Origin: Cytophagales bacterium
GTDB taxonomy: Bacteria; Bacteroidota; Bacteroidia; Cytophagales; Spirosomataceae
DNA length: 64,000 nt
Direction: 5' to 3'
Assembly: GCA_013298125.1 (NCBI GenBank)
Contig: JAAFJP010000018.1
Coordinates: forward strand, 61,174 to 125,173
Part shown: positions 23,912-32,482 of the stretch, in pieces
Layout of the letters: each line of letters opens with the position of its first letter
Numbering within the stretch: the first letter of the stretch is position 1
Translations under genes and position numbers: made by a program
The notes under the pieces: generated by a model
Databases searched by the model: none
What the model saw: only the letters and a program-made list of their open reading frames with translations
What the model was told of the DNA's origin: nothing

Positions 23912-24448
23912 TCAATTATAATATGGTGAAATCATCAAATACACTATCACGCCCGTAACAGACACGTACAACCACAAAGGGAACGTCCACTTCACAATCT
24001 TCTTGTGTTCAGCAATTTGTCCACTCAGTGCAAAATAAACGGCTCTGAGAACGAACCAAACCACTCCTACCGACAAAACAATGTGTGAAATCAGTAAGAA
24101 ATAATAAATCGGTCTCAAAACTCCTTCCCCTCCATAAGATGTCGATGGGTTGGAAACGTGATACAAAATATATAAAATCAAAAACAAAGCTCCTTGCAAA
24201 AATGACAACCCCATCATTTGGCGATGTCCTTTGATGTTTTTGTTTTTGATAAAAATAAAACCTGCAATCAATGTCAATGAAGTAGTCGTATTCAAAAATC
24301 CAATGACATGCGGCAATACCTTCGTCCAAGCACCTAAGTCTATTTTTGTTCTAATTCCTATCAATAAAGCCACTGCAACAGGTATCGCAATGGATAAAAT
24401 ATTAAGTAATCTTTCGTTCTTTGCGTTTTTCTCTACTATTAAATTCAT
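23912..24448 (-). CDS. DUF420 membrane protein
   Basis: This 178-residue protein has five predicted membrane helices and conserved histidines (KVLPHVIGFLNTTTSL, KGHRQMMGLSF, YHVSNPSTSYGG, SHIVLSVG, EHKKIVKW). DUF420 proteins are regularly encoded with cytochrome oxidase and SCO genes and are thought to help in oxidase assembly or electron transfer; the exact function is not settled. Here the gene is preceded by the SCO gene and followed by the small CxxC protein. The pattern of paired histidines in neighbouring helices would suit a heme or copper site. Confidence 0.85.
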   Translation of the reverse strand: MNLIVEKNAKNERLLNILSIAIPVAVALLIGIRTKIDLGAWTKVLPHVIGFLNTTTSLTLIAGFIFIKNKNIKGHRQMMGLSFLQGALFLILYILYHVSNPSTSYGGEGVLRPIYYFLLISHIVLSVGVVWFVLRAVYFALSGQIAEHKKIVKWTFPLWLYVSVTGVIVYLMISPYYN

Positions 24449-24520
24449 GGTTAATTTGTCATTGCTATAAAATGACGTTATGTTTTATATAAATGTTTGA
24501 TAATTAAATTTTATTCCTCT

Positions 24521-24550
24521 AACACCTAATCCCCAACACCTAACCCCTAC
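24521..24550. repeat. single-arm word repeat, AACACCTAA family
   Basis: AACACCTAATCCCCAACACC and onward occurs directly after the SCO stop codon in the SCO-DUF420 gap. It is the inverse of the word in 11169-11201 and 34612-34642. No partner arm is close by. Confidence 0.5.
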
Positions 24551-25279
24551 TCAATTTGTCGTCTCGTAAATTTTTGTTAATACTCTAATTTCTAAAATCA
24601 ATTTGTCCACATCCTTCTTATCCGTTCCATCATAAAAACCTCTGATATACCCCTCTTTATCCACTAATATTAACTTTTCGGAATGGATAAATGTTTCGTC
24701 AGGAGTCTTCACGGCTTTATCATATTCTGAGGCATCCGCTACGGGTACGTAATAACCTTTTACAGCCAATGGATAAATCTGCGTTTTTGTTCCTGTCAAA
24801 AAGTGCCATTTGCCCGCTTTGGCATCATATTCTTTCGCATATTTTCTCAATTCTTCGGGCGTATCATGTGAAGGATCAACCGAGAACGAAGCAATTTGTA
24901 CCTCTTCTTGATTCGAGAAAGTGTCTTGCAATCGGGTTAATTGACTTGACATTTTTGGACAAATTGAACCACATCTCGTAAAGAAGAAATCCGCTACATA
25001 AATTTTCCCTTTCAAAGATTCCCCATTGAAGGCTTTACCGTTTTCATCCGTCAATGTCCATGAAGGAATGGTATGAAAAACCGTATCCATTTCAGGCTGA
25101 TTCCATTTTGGGTTTGGATTCTTACGCATCATCACATTGCCCGTCGTAGAGTCAATCCGAGGAATCATATAAGGCAATTCGTAATGATTTTCACCGAAGC
25201 CTTTGAGGTATAAAAAAATTAAAGCTGGAACAACTAATGCAGCGATTAGGATTCCAGCTTTTATGGTTTTTTGAGACAT
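24551..25279 (-). CDS. SCO1/SenC-family copper chaperone
   Basis: This thioredoxin-fold protein delivers copper to the CuA centre of cytochrome oxidase subunit II. The 242-residue protein is anchored by an N-terminal helix (AGILIAALVVPALIFLYL). The metal site is FFFTRCGSICPKMSSQL (CxxxC, about residue 98-102), and the distant His is in DETFIHSEKLILVDKEG. The spacing fits the family. It lies inside the oxidase cluster, downstream of subunit IV, so it probably serves the oxidase encoded here. A word-type hairpin separates it from subunit IV. Confidence 0.92.
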   Translation of the reverse strand: MSQKTIKAGILIAALVVPALIFLYLKGFGENHYELPYMIPRIDSTTGNVMMRKNPNPKWNQPEMDTVFHTIPSWTLTDENGKAFNGESLKGKIYVADFFFTRCGSICPKMSSQLTRLQDTFSNQEEVQIASFSVDPSHDTPEELRKYAKEYDAKAGKWHFLTGTKTQIYPLAVKGYYVPVADASEYDKAVKTPDETFIHSEKLILVDKEGYIRGFYDGTDKKDVDKLILEIRVLTKIYETTN

Positions 25280-25287
25280 ATTTTATG

Positions 25288-25463
25288 TTTAGTTATTTGT
25301 TATCAGGTATTGGTTATTAGTTAAAAATGAAAACACATTATTACTCCAATAACCATCTATACATCTTAAATAACTATATTTTTTTCTTAATAGTTTGGAA
25401 AATTTTCGATAAAATATAAATTCCCAATGACTAATTTCCAATAACTAATAACCAGTAACTATT
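25288..25463. repeat. word-type inverted repeat, GTTATTAG family (subunit IV-SCO gap)
   Basis: The left arm (25288-25322) carries AGTTATTTGTTATCAGGTATTGGTTATTAG words. The right arm (25427-25463) is the inverse (CCAATAACTAATAACCAGTA). The loop is about 100 bp. It is the same word family as 5184-5318. Confidence 0.7.
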
Positions 25464-25770
25464 AATGTGCTCCTCCTTCAAGAAGTAGAGCAACCAATAA
25501 CCAAGCGATGGTAATAACTGGGAATAGAACCGCCCAAATCAATACTTTTACTTCATGCTTTAAGTGCATGAATTCACCTACGATAAAGAATGCTTTAACA
25601 ATAGTCATCGTCGAGAAGATAGCTACTCTTAGATGATTGTTAGGCATTGAGAATGCAATCGCAAATTCTATTGCAGTCAATACAAGAAGAATCCAAAATG
25701 TTTTCCAAATTGCACCTGTTTGAGCTGGTGGAATTACTTTTTGTTCGGTTAATTGTGCTTGTGAAGCCAT
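25462..25770 (-). CDS. cytochrome c oxidase subunit IV family protein
   Basis: This 102-residue protein has three membrane helices (TFWILLVLTAIEFAIAFSM, LRVAIFSTMTIVKAFFIVGE, VLIWAVLFPVITIAWLLVAL). The segment FFIVGEFMHLKHE is the conserved motif of the prokaryotic subunit IV (CoxD/CtaF-like) family. It is a small structural subunit of the aa3 oxidase, possibly needed for assembly around the CuB centre. It follows the second subunit III gene, with a short hairpin-containing gap. Confidence 0.88.
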   Translation of the reverse strand: MASQAQLTEQKVIPPAQTGAIWKTFWILLVLTAIEFAIAFSMPNNHLRVAIFSTMTIVKAFFIVGEFMHLKHEVKVLIWAVLFPVITIAWLLVALLLEGGAH

Positions 25771-25811
25771 TTTTTTAAATATTTTTCAATTAAACTTTAT
25801 ATTATATTTTT

Positions 25812-25845
25812 AAGTCCTCCCTACGGGGGAGGATTTAGGAGGGGC
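25812..25845. repeat. hairpin between subunit III and subunit IV
   Basis: AAGTCCTCCC-TACG-GGGGAGGATTT forms a short stem, followed by GGAGGGGCTTTTA. It belongs to the CCTCC/GGAGG word type and fills the subunit III-IV gap. Confidence 0.6.
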
Positions 25846-25847
25846 TT

Positions 25848-26600
25848 TTACACCAAATAGAAGAAGGTAAATACAAACACCCAAACTAAATCTACAAAGT
25901 GCCAGTAAAGACCTACTTTCTCAACCATTTCATAATGTCCACGACGCTCGTAAAGACCTGTTGCGGCATTGAAGAAAATCAAGATATTCAAAATTACACC
26001 TGAGAATACGTGCGTTCCGTGGAATCCTGTAATGAAAAAGAATAAATCTGCAAAAGCAGGAGGTCCATAAGGATTGCGAACCAAATTTGCACCTTCAATG
26101 GCATTTCCAGCGGCATCTTTTGCTGCATCAGCTAATTCTGGACCGTGGATAAAGTGTGACCATTCCCAAGCCTGAGAACCTAAGAAAGTAAAACCTCCTA
26201 AAATCGTCCACAACATCCATTTCTCAACATCAGCACGGTCTCCACGGTGTCCAGCTTCTACTGCCAAAACCATTGTTACCGAACTAAAAATCAAGATAAA
26301 AGTCATGATACCCACAAAAATCAAGGGAGCATTAACACCGTGTAAAAATGGCAATGCAGAGAACACTTTATCAGGAACAGGCCAGTGAGTTGTAGAGAAA
26401 TAAAACTTCTCAACAGCACCAGTATAGGCGTTGTTACTGAAACGAATCATTCCGTAAGTAACCAAAAGGGCTGAGAATGTAAAGGTATCTGAAAGTAAGA
26501 AAAACCACATCATGAGTTTTCCGTAACTTGCTTTCATTGGTTCTGAACCACCCGTCCAAGTTAATTTTTCAGGAACGGCAGGAGCGTGTATTGCAGACAT
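25848..26600 (-). CDS. cytochrome c oxidase subunit III
   Basis: This 250-residue subunit III is predicted to have seven helices. Family landmarks include WFFLLSDTFTFSALLVTY, the Glu-containing SQAWEWSHF helix, FFFITGFHGTHVFSGVI (the conserved HGxHV) and GLYWHFVDLVWVFVFTFFYL (the conserved WHFVD..W). It belongs to the aa3-type oxidase complex in the inner membrane. A second, shorter subunit III-like gene precedes it, a duplication usual in Bacteroidota oxidase clusters. It is part of the minus-strand act-cox cluster. Confidence 0.93.
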   Translation of the reverse strand: MSAIHAPAVPEKLTWTGGSEPMKASYGKLMMWFFLLSDTFTFSALLVTYGMIRFSNNAYTGAVEKFYFSTTHWPVPDKVFSALPFLHGVNAPLIFVGIMTFILIFSSVTMVLAVEAGHRGDRADVEKWMLWTILGGFTFLGSQAWEWSHFIHGPELADAAKDAAGNAIEGANLVRNPYGPPAFADLFFFITGFHGTHVFSGVILNILIFFNAATGLYERRGHYEMVEKVGLYWHFVDLVWVFVFTFFYLV

Positions 26601-26659
26601 TTTTTAACAGTTTTAATTAAAAATAATTAGTTTTTGAGTTGTCAGAAGTTCAACTCTTT

Positions 26660-27253
26660 TTATCTATTGAAATATAAAAATACGAATAAATACAACCAAA
26701 GAAAATCTAAAAAGTGCCAATACGTAGCACAAAGCTGAATTCTGAGGAGGTTCTTTGAGTCTGCCGTAAACTTGAATGACGAAACCAAAGAAATTAATAA
26801 AACAACCAAGCCTGATATTACGTGTGCAGCGTGCAAACCCACGAGTGCATACAACCAAGATGCGGCAACATCACTTCCCGCAAAATAGAGTTGATTCTTT
26901 ATCAAATCAGAGAAACCTATGACTTGTGTCGTCAAAAAAGCTAATCCGAATACAAAAGTAATAGATATTGCTATTTTTAAGGCATTGAAATTATCTTTTT
27001 TTGCATATTGAACCGCTAAAAACATGGAAATACTACTTACCAACAAGATTCCAGTAGAGTACCAGAAGATTTGTGGTAGTTCAAATTCATGCCAACGTCC
27101 TTCTGCCTTACGTACTAAATATCCCGAAGTCCAACCTGCAAACATCATCAAGATTGAGACAATGGCAAGCCAAAGCATAAATTTTTTGGGGTTCATCGAG
27201 AGCGTTTCTTCTGGCTCGTCGAGATTTATATTGGCTAAATGTTCTTGTGTCAT
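26660..27253 (-). CDS. heme-copper oxidase subunit III (short paralogue)
   Basis: This 197-residue protein has five helices and the subunit III motifs ALVGLHAAHVISGLVVLL and CATYWHFLDFLWLYLFVFLY, with WYEFELP-type loops in between. It lacks the first two helices of the longer subunit III encoded downstream, as in ba3/cbb-like and Bacteroidota short forms. Both copies probably act in the same oxidase or in assembly states of it. It starts 4 bp after the end of ctaB, so the two are translationally linked. Confidence 0.88.
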   Translation of the reverse strand: MTQEHLANINLDEPEETLSMNPKKFMLWLAIVSILMMFAGWTSGYLVRKAEGRWHEFELPQIFWYSTGILLVSSISMFLAVQYAKKDNFNALKIAISITFVFGLAFLTTQVIGFSDLIKNQLYFAGSDVAASWLYALVGLHAAHVISGLVVLLISLVSSFKFTADSKNLLRIQLCATYWHFLDFLWLYLFVFLYFNR

Positions 27254-27257
27254 TATT

Positions 27258-28145
27258 TTAAATTTTATCCATTAAGAATGCAATCTGTACAATCGGTAAA
27301 TAAATAAACGAACCAAACATAAGCATTAGTGCTGCCTTATCGGTTGGTTTTGACATTAAATAAAAGGTTTGTGCTAAGAATAGTACCCCACAAGTTACCG
27401 CAACGATTGCTGAATTAATACCCGTCATGTGTAATAATTGTGGAATAAACCCACATGGTACTAAGAAAATCGCATAACTCATCATCGTAATAGCCGTGCG
27501 TAAATCTTTGTGCCCATTATTAGGCAACATTTTGAATCCTGCTCTTTGGTAATCTTCATCCGCTACCCACGCAATTGCCCAAAAGTGAGGGAATTGCCAA
27601 AAGAACTGTATCGCAAATAATATGCCTGGCTCTAAACCAAATGCTCCTGTGGCAGCAACCCATCCAATCATTGGAGGAAATGCACCTGGGAACGCTCCTA
27701 CAAATACAGAAATTGGTCCAACTCTCTTTAACGGCGTGTAAACAAATCCGTATAAAAGAAATGAAAGAACACCCAATAAACCCGCTTTGTAGTTAAATTC
27801 TATGAAAAGAATGTAACTGGCAATTGTGAAGAGAATTATGCAGAAAATTGATGCCTCCCTTACGCTCAATCTACCCGTAGGTAAGGGACGATTTTGCGTT
27901 CGTTTCATCAATTTATCCAAGTCAATCTCCTTGATTTGATTGACAATATTGGCTGCCCCTGTAATGAAAAAACCTCCCAAACTAATTAGAAAGATCTTCC
28001 ACCAATCAATTCTATCTACTGCCAACGAATACCCAAAAGCCCCCGAGAATGCCACCAATGCCGAGAGTCTAAACTTCAACAATTCGTAGTATGCTTTTGC
28101 TTTTGAAGCGGTATTGATGGATATATTTTCGTTTGTTGTTAGCAT
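27258..28145 (-). CDS. ctaB: protoheme IX farnesyltransferase (heme O synthase)
   Basis: CtaB attaches a farnesyl group to protoheme to make heme O, the precursor of heme A. The 295-residue enzyme has nine membrane helices. The first prenyl-binding motif reads NIVNQIKEIDLDKLMKRTQN, with RPLPTGRLS after it, and the second region includes QFPHFWAIAWVADEDYQRAG. The ATG at 28145 (MLTTNEN) is preferred, because the longer frame overlaps ctaA. It follows ctaA by 4 bp. Together they make the heme A needed by ctaD. Confidence 0.94.
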   Translation of the reverse strand: MLTTNENISINTASKAKAYYELLKFRLSALVAFSGAFGYSLAVDRIDWWKIFLISLGGFFITGAANIVNQIKEIDLDKLMKRTQNRPLPTGRLSVREASIFCIILFTIASYILFIEFNYKAGLLGVLSFLLYGFVYTPLKRVGPISVFVGAFPGAFPPMIGWVAATGAFGLEPGILFAIQFFWQFPHFWAIAWVADEDYQRAGFKMLPNNGHKDLRTAITMMSYAIFLVPCGFIPQLLHMTGINSAIVAVTCGVLFLAQTFYLMSKPTDKAALMLMFGSFIYLPIVQIAFLMDKI

Positions 28146-28149
28146 TTTT

Positions 28150-29109
28150 TTATTGTAGTTGCACCACAATTTTCTTAAAATTCATCAATAACAAAATCAC
28201 AAATTGTATGCCGAGAGAAACGATTGCCAAAGTCAAGTGGATAGGCTGAATGTAGGCAGGAACGCCAAAATACGCCATAACTGTTCCACTCAGAATCTCA
28301 ATGCCTACTATTAACACAAGGACTTGCATAAAGTTATAAATGACTCCTTGTTGTTGAATATTCTTTTTGAGTTGCCAAATTAAATAAATATGCAATCCCA
28401 AAATCAACAATGAATAAGAACGATGGATGTAAAATGGTAACCCCATTTGTTCAATCCAAGTTTCTCGATTATGTCCAAAAAATGGATTGGCAATCACTCT
28501 ATCAATCGCCTCACGTACCTGCGTACCCAAAAGCACTTGCGAGGTAGATAGAATTAGTACGAGGATTACGATTTTATTCAAAAATGGTTTTCTATCAATA
28601 ACTTCCGTTTGAATAACCTCTGACCAAGCCCTTGCAATGGCGTAAAGCAAGACAAATATTACCAAAACTGCCAACATCATGTGCAAGGTCACAACCCCAG
28701 GTTTTAAGAAAGAATCAACCACGTATTTACCCAACGCTCCATTTGCTCCTATCAAAATCACTCCTAAGAAAGATAAAATAGTAATCGTCTTATCTTTCTT
28801 CCAATAACTAATTGAAGCAATGAATGTTGCGAAGACAATGATTCCAGTTAATGCTCCTAACAAACGATTGACATATTCAATCCACGTTTTAGTCACGTTA
28901 AATTCAACTTCTCCGTGCAATTTTGCGGCATAGATTTGCTGATAGTTTGGTGGTAATTGACTGGCTTCGGTTGGTGGAATCAACATACCAAAACACTTAG
29001 GCCAATCAGGGCAACCCATTCCCGAACCTGTACTACGCACGATACCACCCGCTAAGACTAACAGATAAACGGTGATGATAGTGGCGATACCTAATTTTCG
29101 GAAAAGCAT
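28150..29109 (-). CDS. ctaA: heme A synthase
   Basis: CtaA (COX15) oxidises heme O to heme A. The 319-residue protein has eight membrane helices with conserved His residues for two hemes: the N-terminal half ending at VTLHMMLAVLVIFVL and the C-terminal half with YIHRSYSLLILGLHIYLIW and QPIHLTLAIVSLGIQF. The early motif GGIVRSTGSGMGCPDWPKCFG, with its Cys pair, is characteristic of the family. It begins just after a perfect 20 bp hairpin behind ctaD. Confidence 0.94.
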   Translation of the reverse strand: MLFRKLGIATIITVYLLVLAGGIVRSTGSGMGCPDWPKCFGMLIPPTEASQLPPNYQQIYAAKLHGEVEFNVTKTWIEYVNRLLGALTGIIVFATFIASISYWKKDKTITILSFLGVILIGANGALGKYVVDSFLKPGVVTLHMMLAVLVIFVLLYAIARAWSEVIQTEVIDRKPFLNKIVILVLILSTSQVLLGTQVREAIDRVIANPFFGHNRETWIEQMGLPFYIHRSYSLLILGLHIYLIWQLKKNIQQQGVIYNFMQVLVLIVGIEILSGTVMAYFGVPAYIQPIHLTLAIVSLGIQFVILLLMNFKKIVVQLQ

Positions 29110-29159
29110 TTTTAGCTAAATTTTTCTTTAAATAATCAAACTTCAAATCCCCTTTAAAC

Positions 29160-29212
29160 AAAATTGAGAATATATTAACCAGAATTTTCTTAGTTAATAT
29201 ATTCTCAATTTT
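29160..29212. repeat. perfect 20 bp hairpin between ctaD and ctaA
   Basis: Arms 29160-29179 (AAAATTGAGAATATATTAAC) and 29193-29212 are perfectly complementary with a 13 bp loop. Reading along the minus strand there is no long T-run after it, so complete termination is doubtful. It could be a partial terminator or an mRNA-stabilising hairpin. Confidence 0.9.
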
Positions 29213-29227
29213 AGAGGCAATTATTTC

Positions 29228-31114
29228 TTAGTGACTGTAAGATGAATTCTGAGTATCTAACAATCCTTCGATTTCTTTTTCTTTCGCAATCTCCTCATTT
29301 TCCTCTGGGAAGTTCGACTCAGGCGTTGCTGAATAAGGAACGTTCTGTGGGATAAAGTCTGTTGCCGAACCTGGCTTGCTGTAATCATAAGCCCAACGAT
29401 AAACGGCTGGAATTTCTCCCTCCCAATTTCCGTGACCTGGATTCACTGGTGTTGTCCACTCCAAAGTATTTGAGTTCCAAGGATTCTGTGGAGCTTTCTT
29501 TCCTTTGAAGATTGAGTACACAAAGTTGATAGCGAATATAGCTTGTGCTGTGAAAGTAATAATAGCCGCAATCGAGATAAACATATTCATATCTACAAAT
29601 GCCTCCATTCTACCATTTCCAAGAGCTGTAAACGAATAATAACGTCTTGGAAAACCAGCTAAACCAATATAGTGCATTGGGAAAAATACTGCATACACGC
29701 CCACAAACGTAAACCAGAAGTGAACATAACCAGCGGTTTTATTCATCATTCTACCAAACATTTTAGGGAACCAGTGATAAACACCCGCCATCAATCCGAA
29801 GAATGATGCCGCACCCATTACTAAGTGGAAGTGGGCTACTACGAAGTATGTATCGTGTAAGTTAATATCAAGGGCAGAGTTACCAAGGATGATACCTGTC
29901 AAACCACCTGAGATAAATAACGAAACTAAACCAATTGAGAACAACATTGCTGGCGTGAAAATAATATTTCCTCTCCAAAGTGTTGTGATAAAGTTAAAGG
30001 CTTTCACCGCTGATGGTACTGCAATAATCAGCGTTAGGAACATGAACACCGACCCCAAAAATGGATTCATACCCGTTACAAACATATGGTGAGCCCAAAC
30101 GATGAATGCAAGGAAAGTAATTCCCAACAATGAACCAATCATCGCACGGTATCCGAAGATAGGCTTACGAGAGTTTGTAGCAATAACCTCCGAAGTGATA
30201 CCCAAAGCTGGTAACAATACGATATAAACCTCTGGGTGTCCTAAGAACCAGAATAAATGCTGATACAAAATAGCTGACCCACCGATATTTGGTAATGCTT
30301 CTCCACCGATATAGATTTCTGACAAAAAGAATGATGTTCCAAAACTACGGTCAAAAATTAACAATAAAGCTGCCGATAACAATACTGGGAATGATAGTAA
30401 ACCTAAGATTGCCGTAAAGAAGAATGCCCAAATTGTCAAAGGTAATTTCGTGAATGACATTCCACGTGTACGCAAGTTGATGATTGTACAGATATAGTTG
30501 ATACCTCCCATCAATTGCGAAACAATGAACAATGCCATACTTGAAAGCCACAATGTCATACCCAAACCAGAGCCTGGCATTGCTTGTGGTAAAGCACTCA
30601 ATGGAGGATAAATTACCCAACCACCCGATGCTGGACCTGTTTCAATGAATAACGAAGCGAACATAATCACTGAAGCTGCAAAGAAGAACCAATATGAAAG
30701 CATATTGATAAATCCAGATGCCATATCTCTTGCTCCAATTTGCAATGGAATCAAGAAATTTGAGAATGTTCCAGAAAGACCCGCCGTTAATACAAAGAAT
30801 ACCATGATGGTTCCGTGCATTGTTACGAGGGCTAAATAAAATTCTTTTTCTAATTTACCTTCCACAATCCATTGACCTAAAATTGGCTTTAACCAAGTCA
30901 AATCCATGTTAGGGAAACCTAATTGTAAACGGAAAATAATTGACATAGCACCTCCGAAAAATGCCCAGATGATACCAGAAATCAAATACTGTTTTGCAAT
31001 AGTTTTGTGGTCTTCCGAAAAGATATACTTTTGAACGAAGCCCAGTTCATGATGCTCATGCTCGTCGTGTGCGTGTACATGAGTGTCGATTGCGTGTAGT
31101 GTTTCAGTTGCCAT
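29228..31114 (-). CDS. ctaD: cytochrome c oxidase subunit I
   Basis: This is the catalytic subunit of an aa3-type oxidase. The 628-residue protein has 12 or more helices. It contains the CuB and Tyr motif HPEVYIVLLPALGITSEV (about residue 290), AHHMFVTGMNPFLG, and HDTYFVVAHFHLVMGAASFFG, which binds heme a and a3. The FFGHPEVY sequence with the Glu-His pair is the hallmark of type A oxidases. Both the N-terminal His-rich tail (HVHAHDEHEHHE) and a C-terminal extension are visible. Subunit II follows upstream by 37 bp. Confidence 0.97.
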   Translation of the reverse strand: MATETLHAIDTHVHAHDEHEHHELGFVQKYIFSEDHKTIAKQYLISGIIWAFFGGAMSIIFRLQLGFPNMDLTWLKPILGQWIVEGKLEKEFYLALVTMHGTIMVFFVLTAGLSGTFSNFLIPLQIGARDMASGFINMLSYWFFFAASVIMFASLFIETGPASGGWVIYPPLSALPQAMPGSGLGMTLWLSSMALFIVSQLMGGINYICTIINLRTRGMSFTKLPLTIWAFFFTAILGLLSFPVLLSAALLLIFDRSFGTSFFLSEIYIGGEALPNIGGSAILYQHLFWFLGHPEVYIVLLPALGITSEVIATNSRKPIFGYRAMIGSLLGITFLAFIVWAHHMFVTGMNPFLGSVFMFLTLIIAVPSAVKAFNFITTLWRGNIIFTPAMLFSIGLVSLFISGGLTGIILGNSALDINLHDTYFVVAHFHLVMGAASFFGLMAGVYHWFPKMFGRMMNKTAGYVHFWFTFVGVYAVFFPMHYIGLAGFPRRYYSFTALGNGRMEAFVDMNMFISIAAIITFTAQAIFAINFVYSIFKGKKAPQNPWNSNTLEWTTPVNPGHGNWEGEIPAVYRWAYDYSKPGSATDFIPQNVPYSATPESNFPEENEEIAKEKEIEGLLDTQNSSYSH

Positions 31115-31151
31115 ATTGTTATTTTTATTAATTCTTTGTTGAATAGCTAAA

Positions 31152-32258
31152 TTATCTCAATGAAGTTGCTGCCGCTGGTGTCGCACCACTTGCTTGTGTG
31201 CTATCAGATGTTGCCGCAGGAGCTTCAATATATTTCTGTGCTTTTGATTTCAATTTCTCAGGAACTTTTGCCAAGTAATCAGGATTTTGAGTCAAAAATG
31301 GTTTTTGTGCTTTACACCAAGCTGCATATTCTTCTGGCTCATCGACGAAAACTGTAATTGCCATACCGAAGTGTCCACGTCCGCAAACCTCTGTACAGTT
31401 CAATTTATAGTTAAATTCTGAATTACCAGTAATGTAACGCATTTCGTCAGTCGTCTTGTTTGGAACAAACCAAAATTTCGTTGGCATTCCTGGAACAGCA
31501 TCCATTTTAACACGCTGATAAGGTAAATAAACCGAGTGCAAAACGTCCTGAGCATTAATTTTCAATAAAACTGGAACGCCTTTTGGTAAGTGCATCTCAT
31601 TGGCAGTGAAATCATCAAAACAATGTTCATCATTAAAATCCATACCCAAAGAGTTGGTCTCGTTGATTAATTTATAGTTATGATTTCCCAATTTTTGGTC
31701 GTCATTACCTGAATAACGTACGTACCATCCAAATTGGTGACCTGTCAATTCAATTACAACTGCATTATCAGGAGCTTGTGAAGTAATATCTCTCCATGTT
31801 CTCCATCCTGAAAATACCAAAACTGCCATTACAACTGCTGGAATAACTGTCCAAATCAATTCTAATTTGTGGTTTACAGGATAAAAAGCTGCAACTCTTC
31901 CTTTCTTATAACGATATAAAAATGGGAACGTAAACAACAGAGCATTTGTAATGAAGAAAGCAACGGTAATTACACCCATCGAAATCCAGAACATTCTGTC
32001 CGTAATCAAACCGTGGTCAGAAGCGGCTACTGGCAATAAATCTGGCTTTGAATGCAAGAAAGACCAAGTTGCACCAATTGAACCCAATACTAAAAATACA
32101 AGGAATCCAATGGCATTATAGTTATTTGCACCATCTACTTGTGAATCGGGGTCTTGTTCTATTCCTTTGATTCCTTTCGATAGAGCCATACTCTTATTGA
32201 CAATCATGATTGCCAAAACTAAGAATACTACCGACAAAAGACCTATTAAATATGTCAT
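31152..32258 (-). CDS. ctaC: cytochrome c oxidase subunit II with CuA site
   Basis: This subunit takes electrons from cytochrome c through the binuclear CuA centre. The 368-residue protein has two or three N-terminal helices (LLSVVFLVLAIMI, FWISMGVITVAFFITNALLF and VIPAVVMAVLVFSGW) and a cupredoxin domain. The copper ligands appear as DVLHSVYLP and NCTEVCGRGHFGM, the C-x3-C-x3-H-x2-M pattern. The longer N-terminal region with the first extra helix is common in Bacteroidota. It follows actF after a gap of 224 bp that holds a word hairpin. Confidence 0.95.
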   Translation of the reverse strand: MTYLIGLLSVVFLVLAIMIVNKSMALSKGIKGIEQDPDSQVDGANNYNAIGFLVFLVLGSIGATWSFLHSKPDLLPVAASDHGLITDRMFWISMGVITVAFFITNALLFTFPFLYRYKKGRVAAFYPVNHKLELIWTVIPAVVMAVLVFSGWRTWRDITSQAPDNAVVIELTGHQFGWYVRYSGNDDQKLGNHNYKLINETNSLGMDFNDEHCFDDFTANEMHLPKGVPVLLKINAQDVLHSVYLPYQRVKMDAVPGMPTKFWFVPNKTTDEMRYITGNSEFNYKLNCTEVCGRGHFGMAITVFVDEPEEYAAWCKAQKPFLTQNPDYLAKVPEKLKSKAQKYIEAPAATSDSTQASGATPAAATSLR

Positions 32259-32398
32259 TTTATTAGCTAATTTTTTGGTTATAAATTCGTTTTTGTAAAA
32301 CTACCTGACTGAATATTGCAAGTAGCGAATTACTTACTCTTATATAAAAAAACGTTGAATAGAATTGTTTTTAACTAATCACATTTTTTTTGAAATAA

Positions 32399-32480
32399 GT
32401 CGTATGTCGTAAGTCTTTAAGTCGTAATAGGTTTTACTTCAAAAACTAAACTTACGACTTATGACTTAAAAACTTACGAC
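32399..32480. repeat. word-type inverted repeat, CGTAAGTC family (actF-ctaC gap)
   Basis: The left arm (32399-32428) has GTCGTATGTCGTAAGTCTTT and onward. The right arm (32451-32480) is inverse (TTACGACTTATGACTTAAAA). The same word recurs in front of prfB at 58347-58417. Confidence 0.75.
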
Positions 32481-32482
32481 TT

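Noticed and set aside
30645..30839. Small plus-strand frames inside the oxidase genes
   Set aside because: All are shadows of conserved minus-strand membrane proteins.
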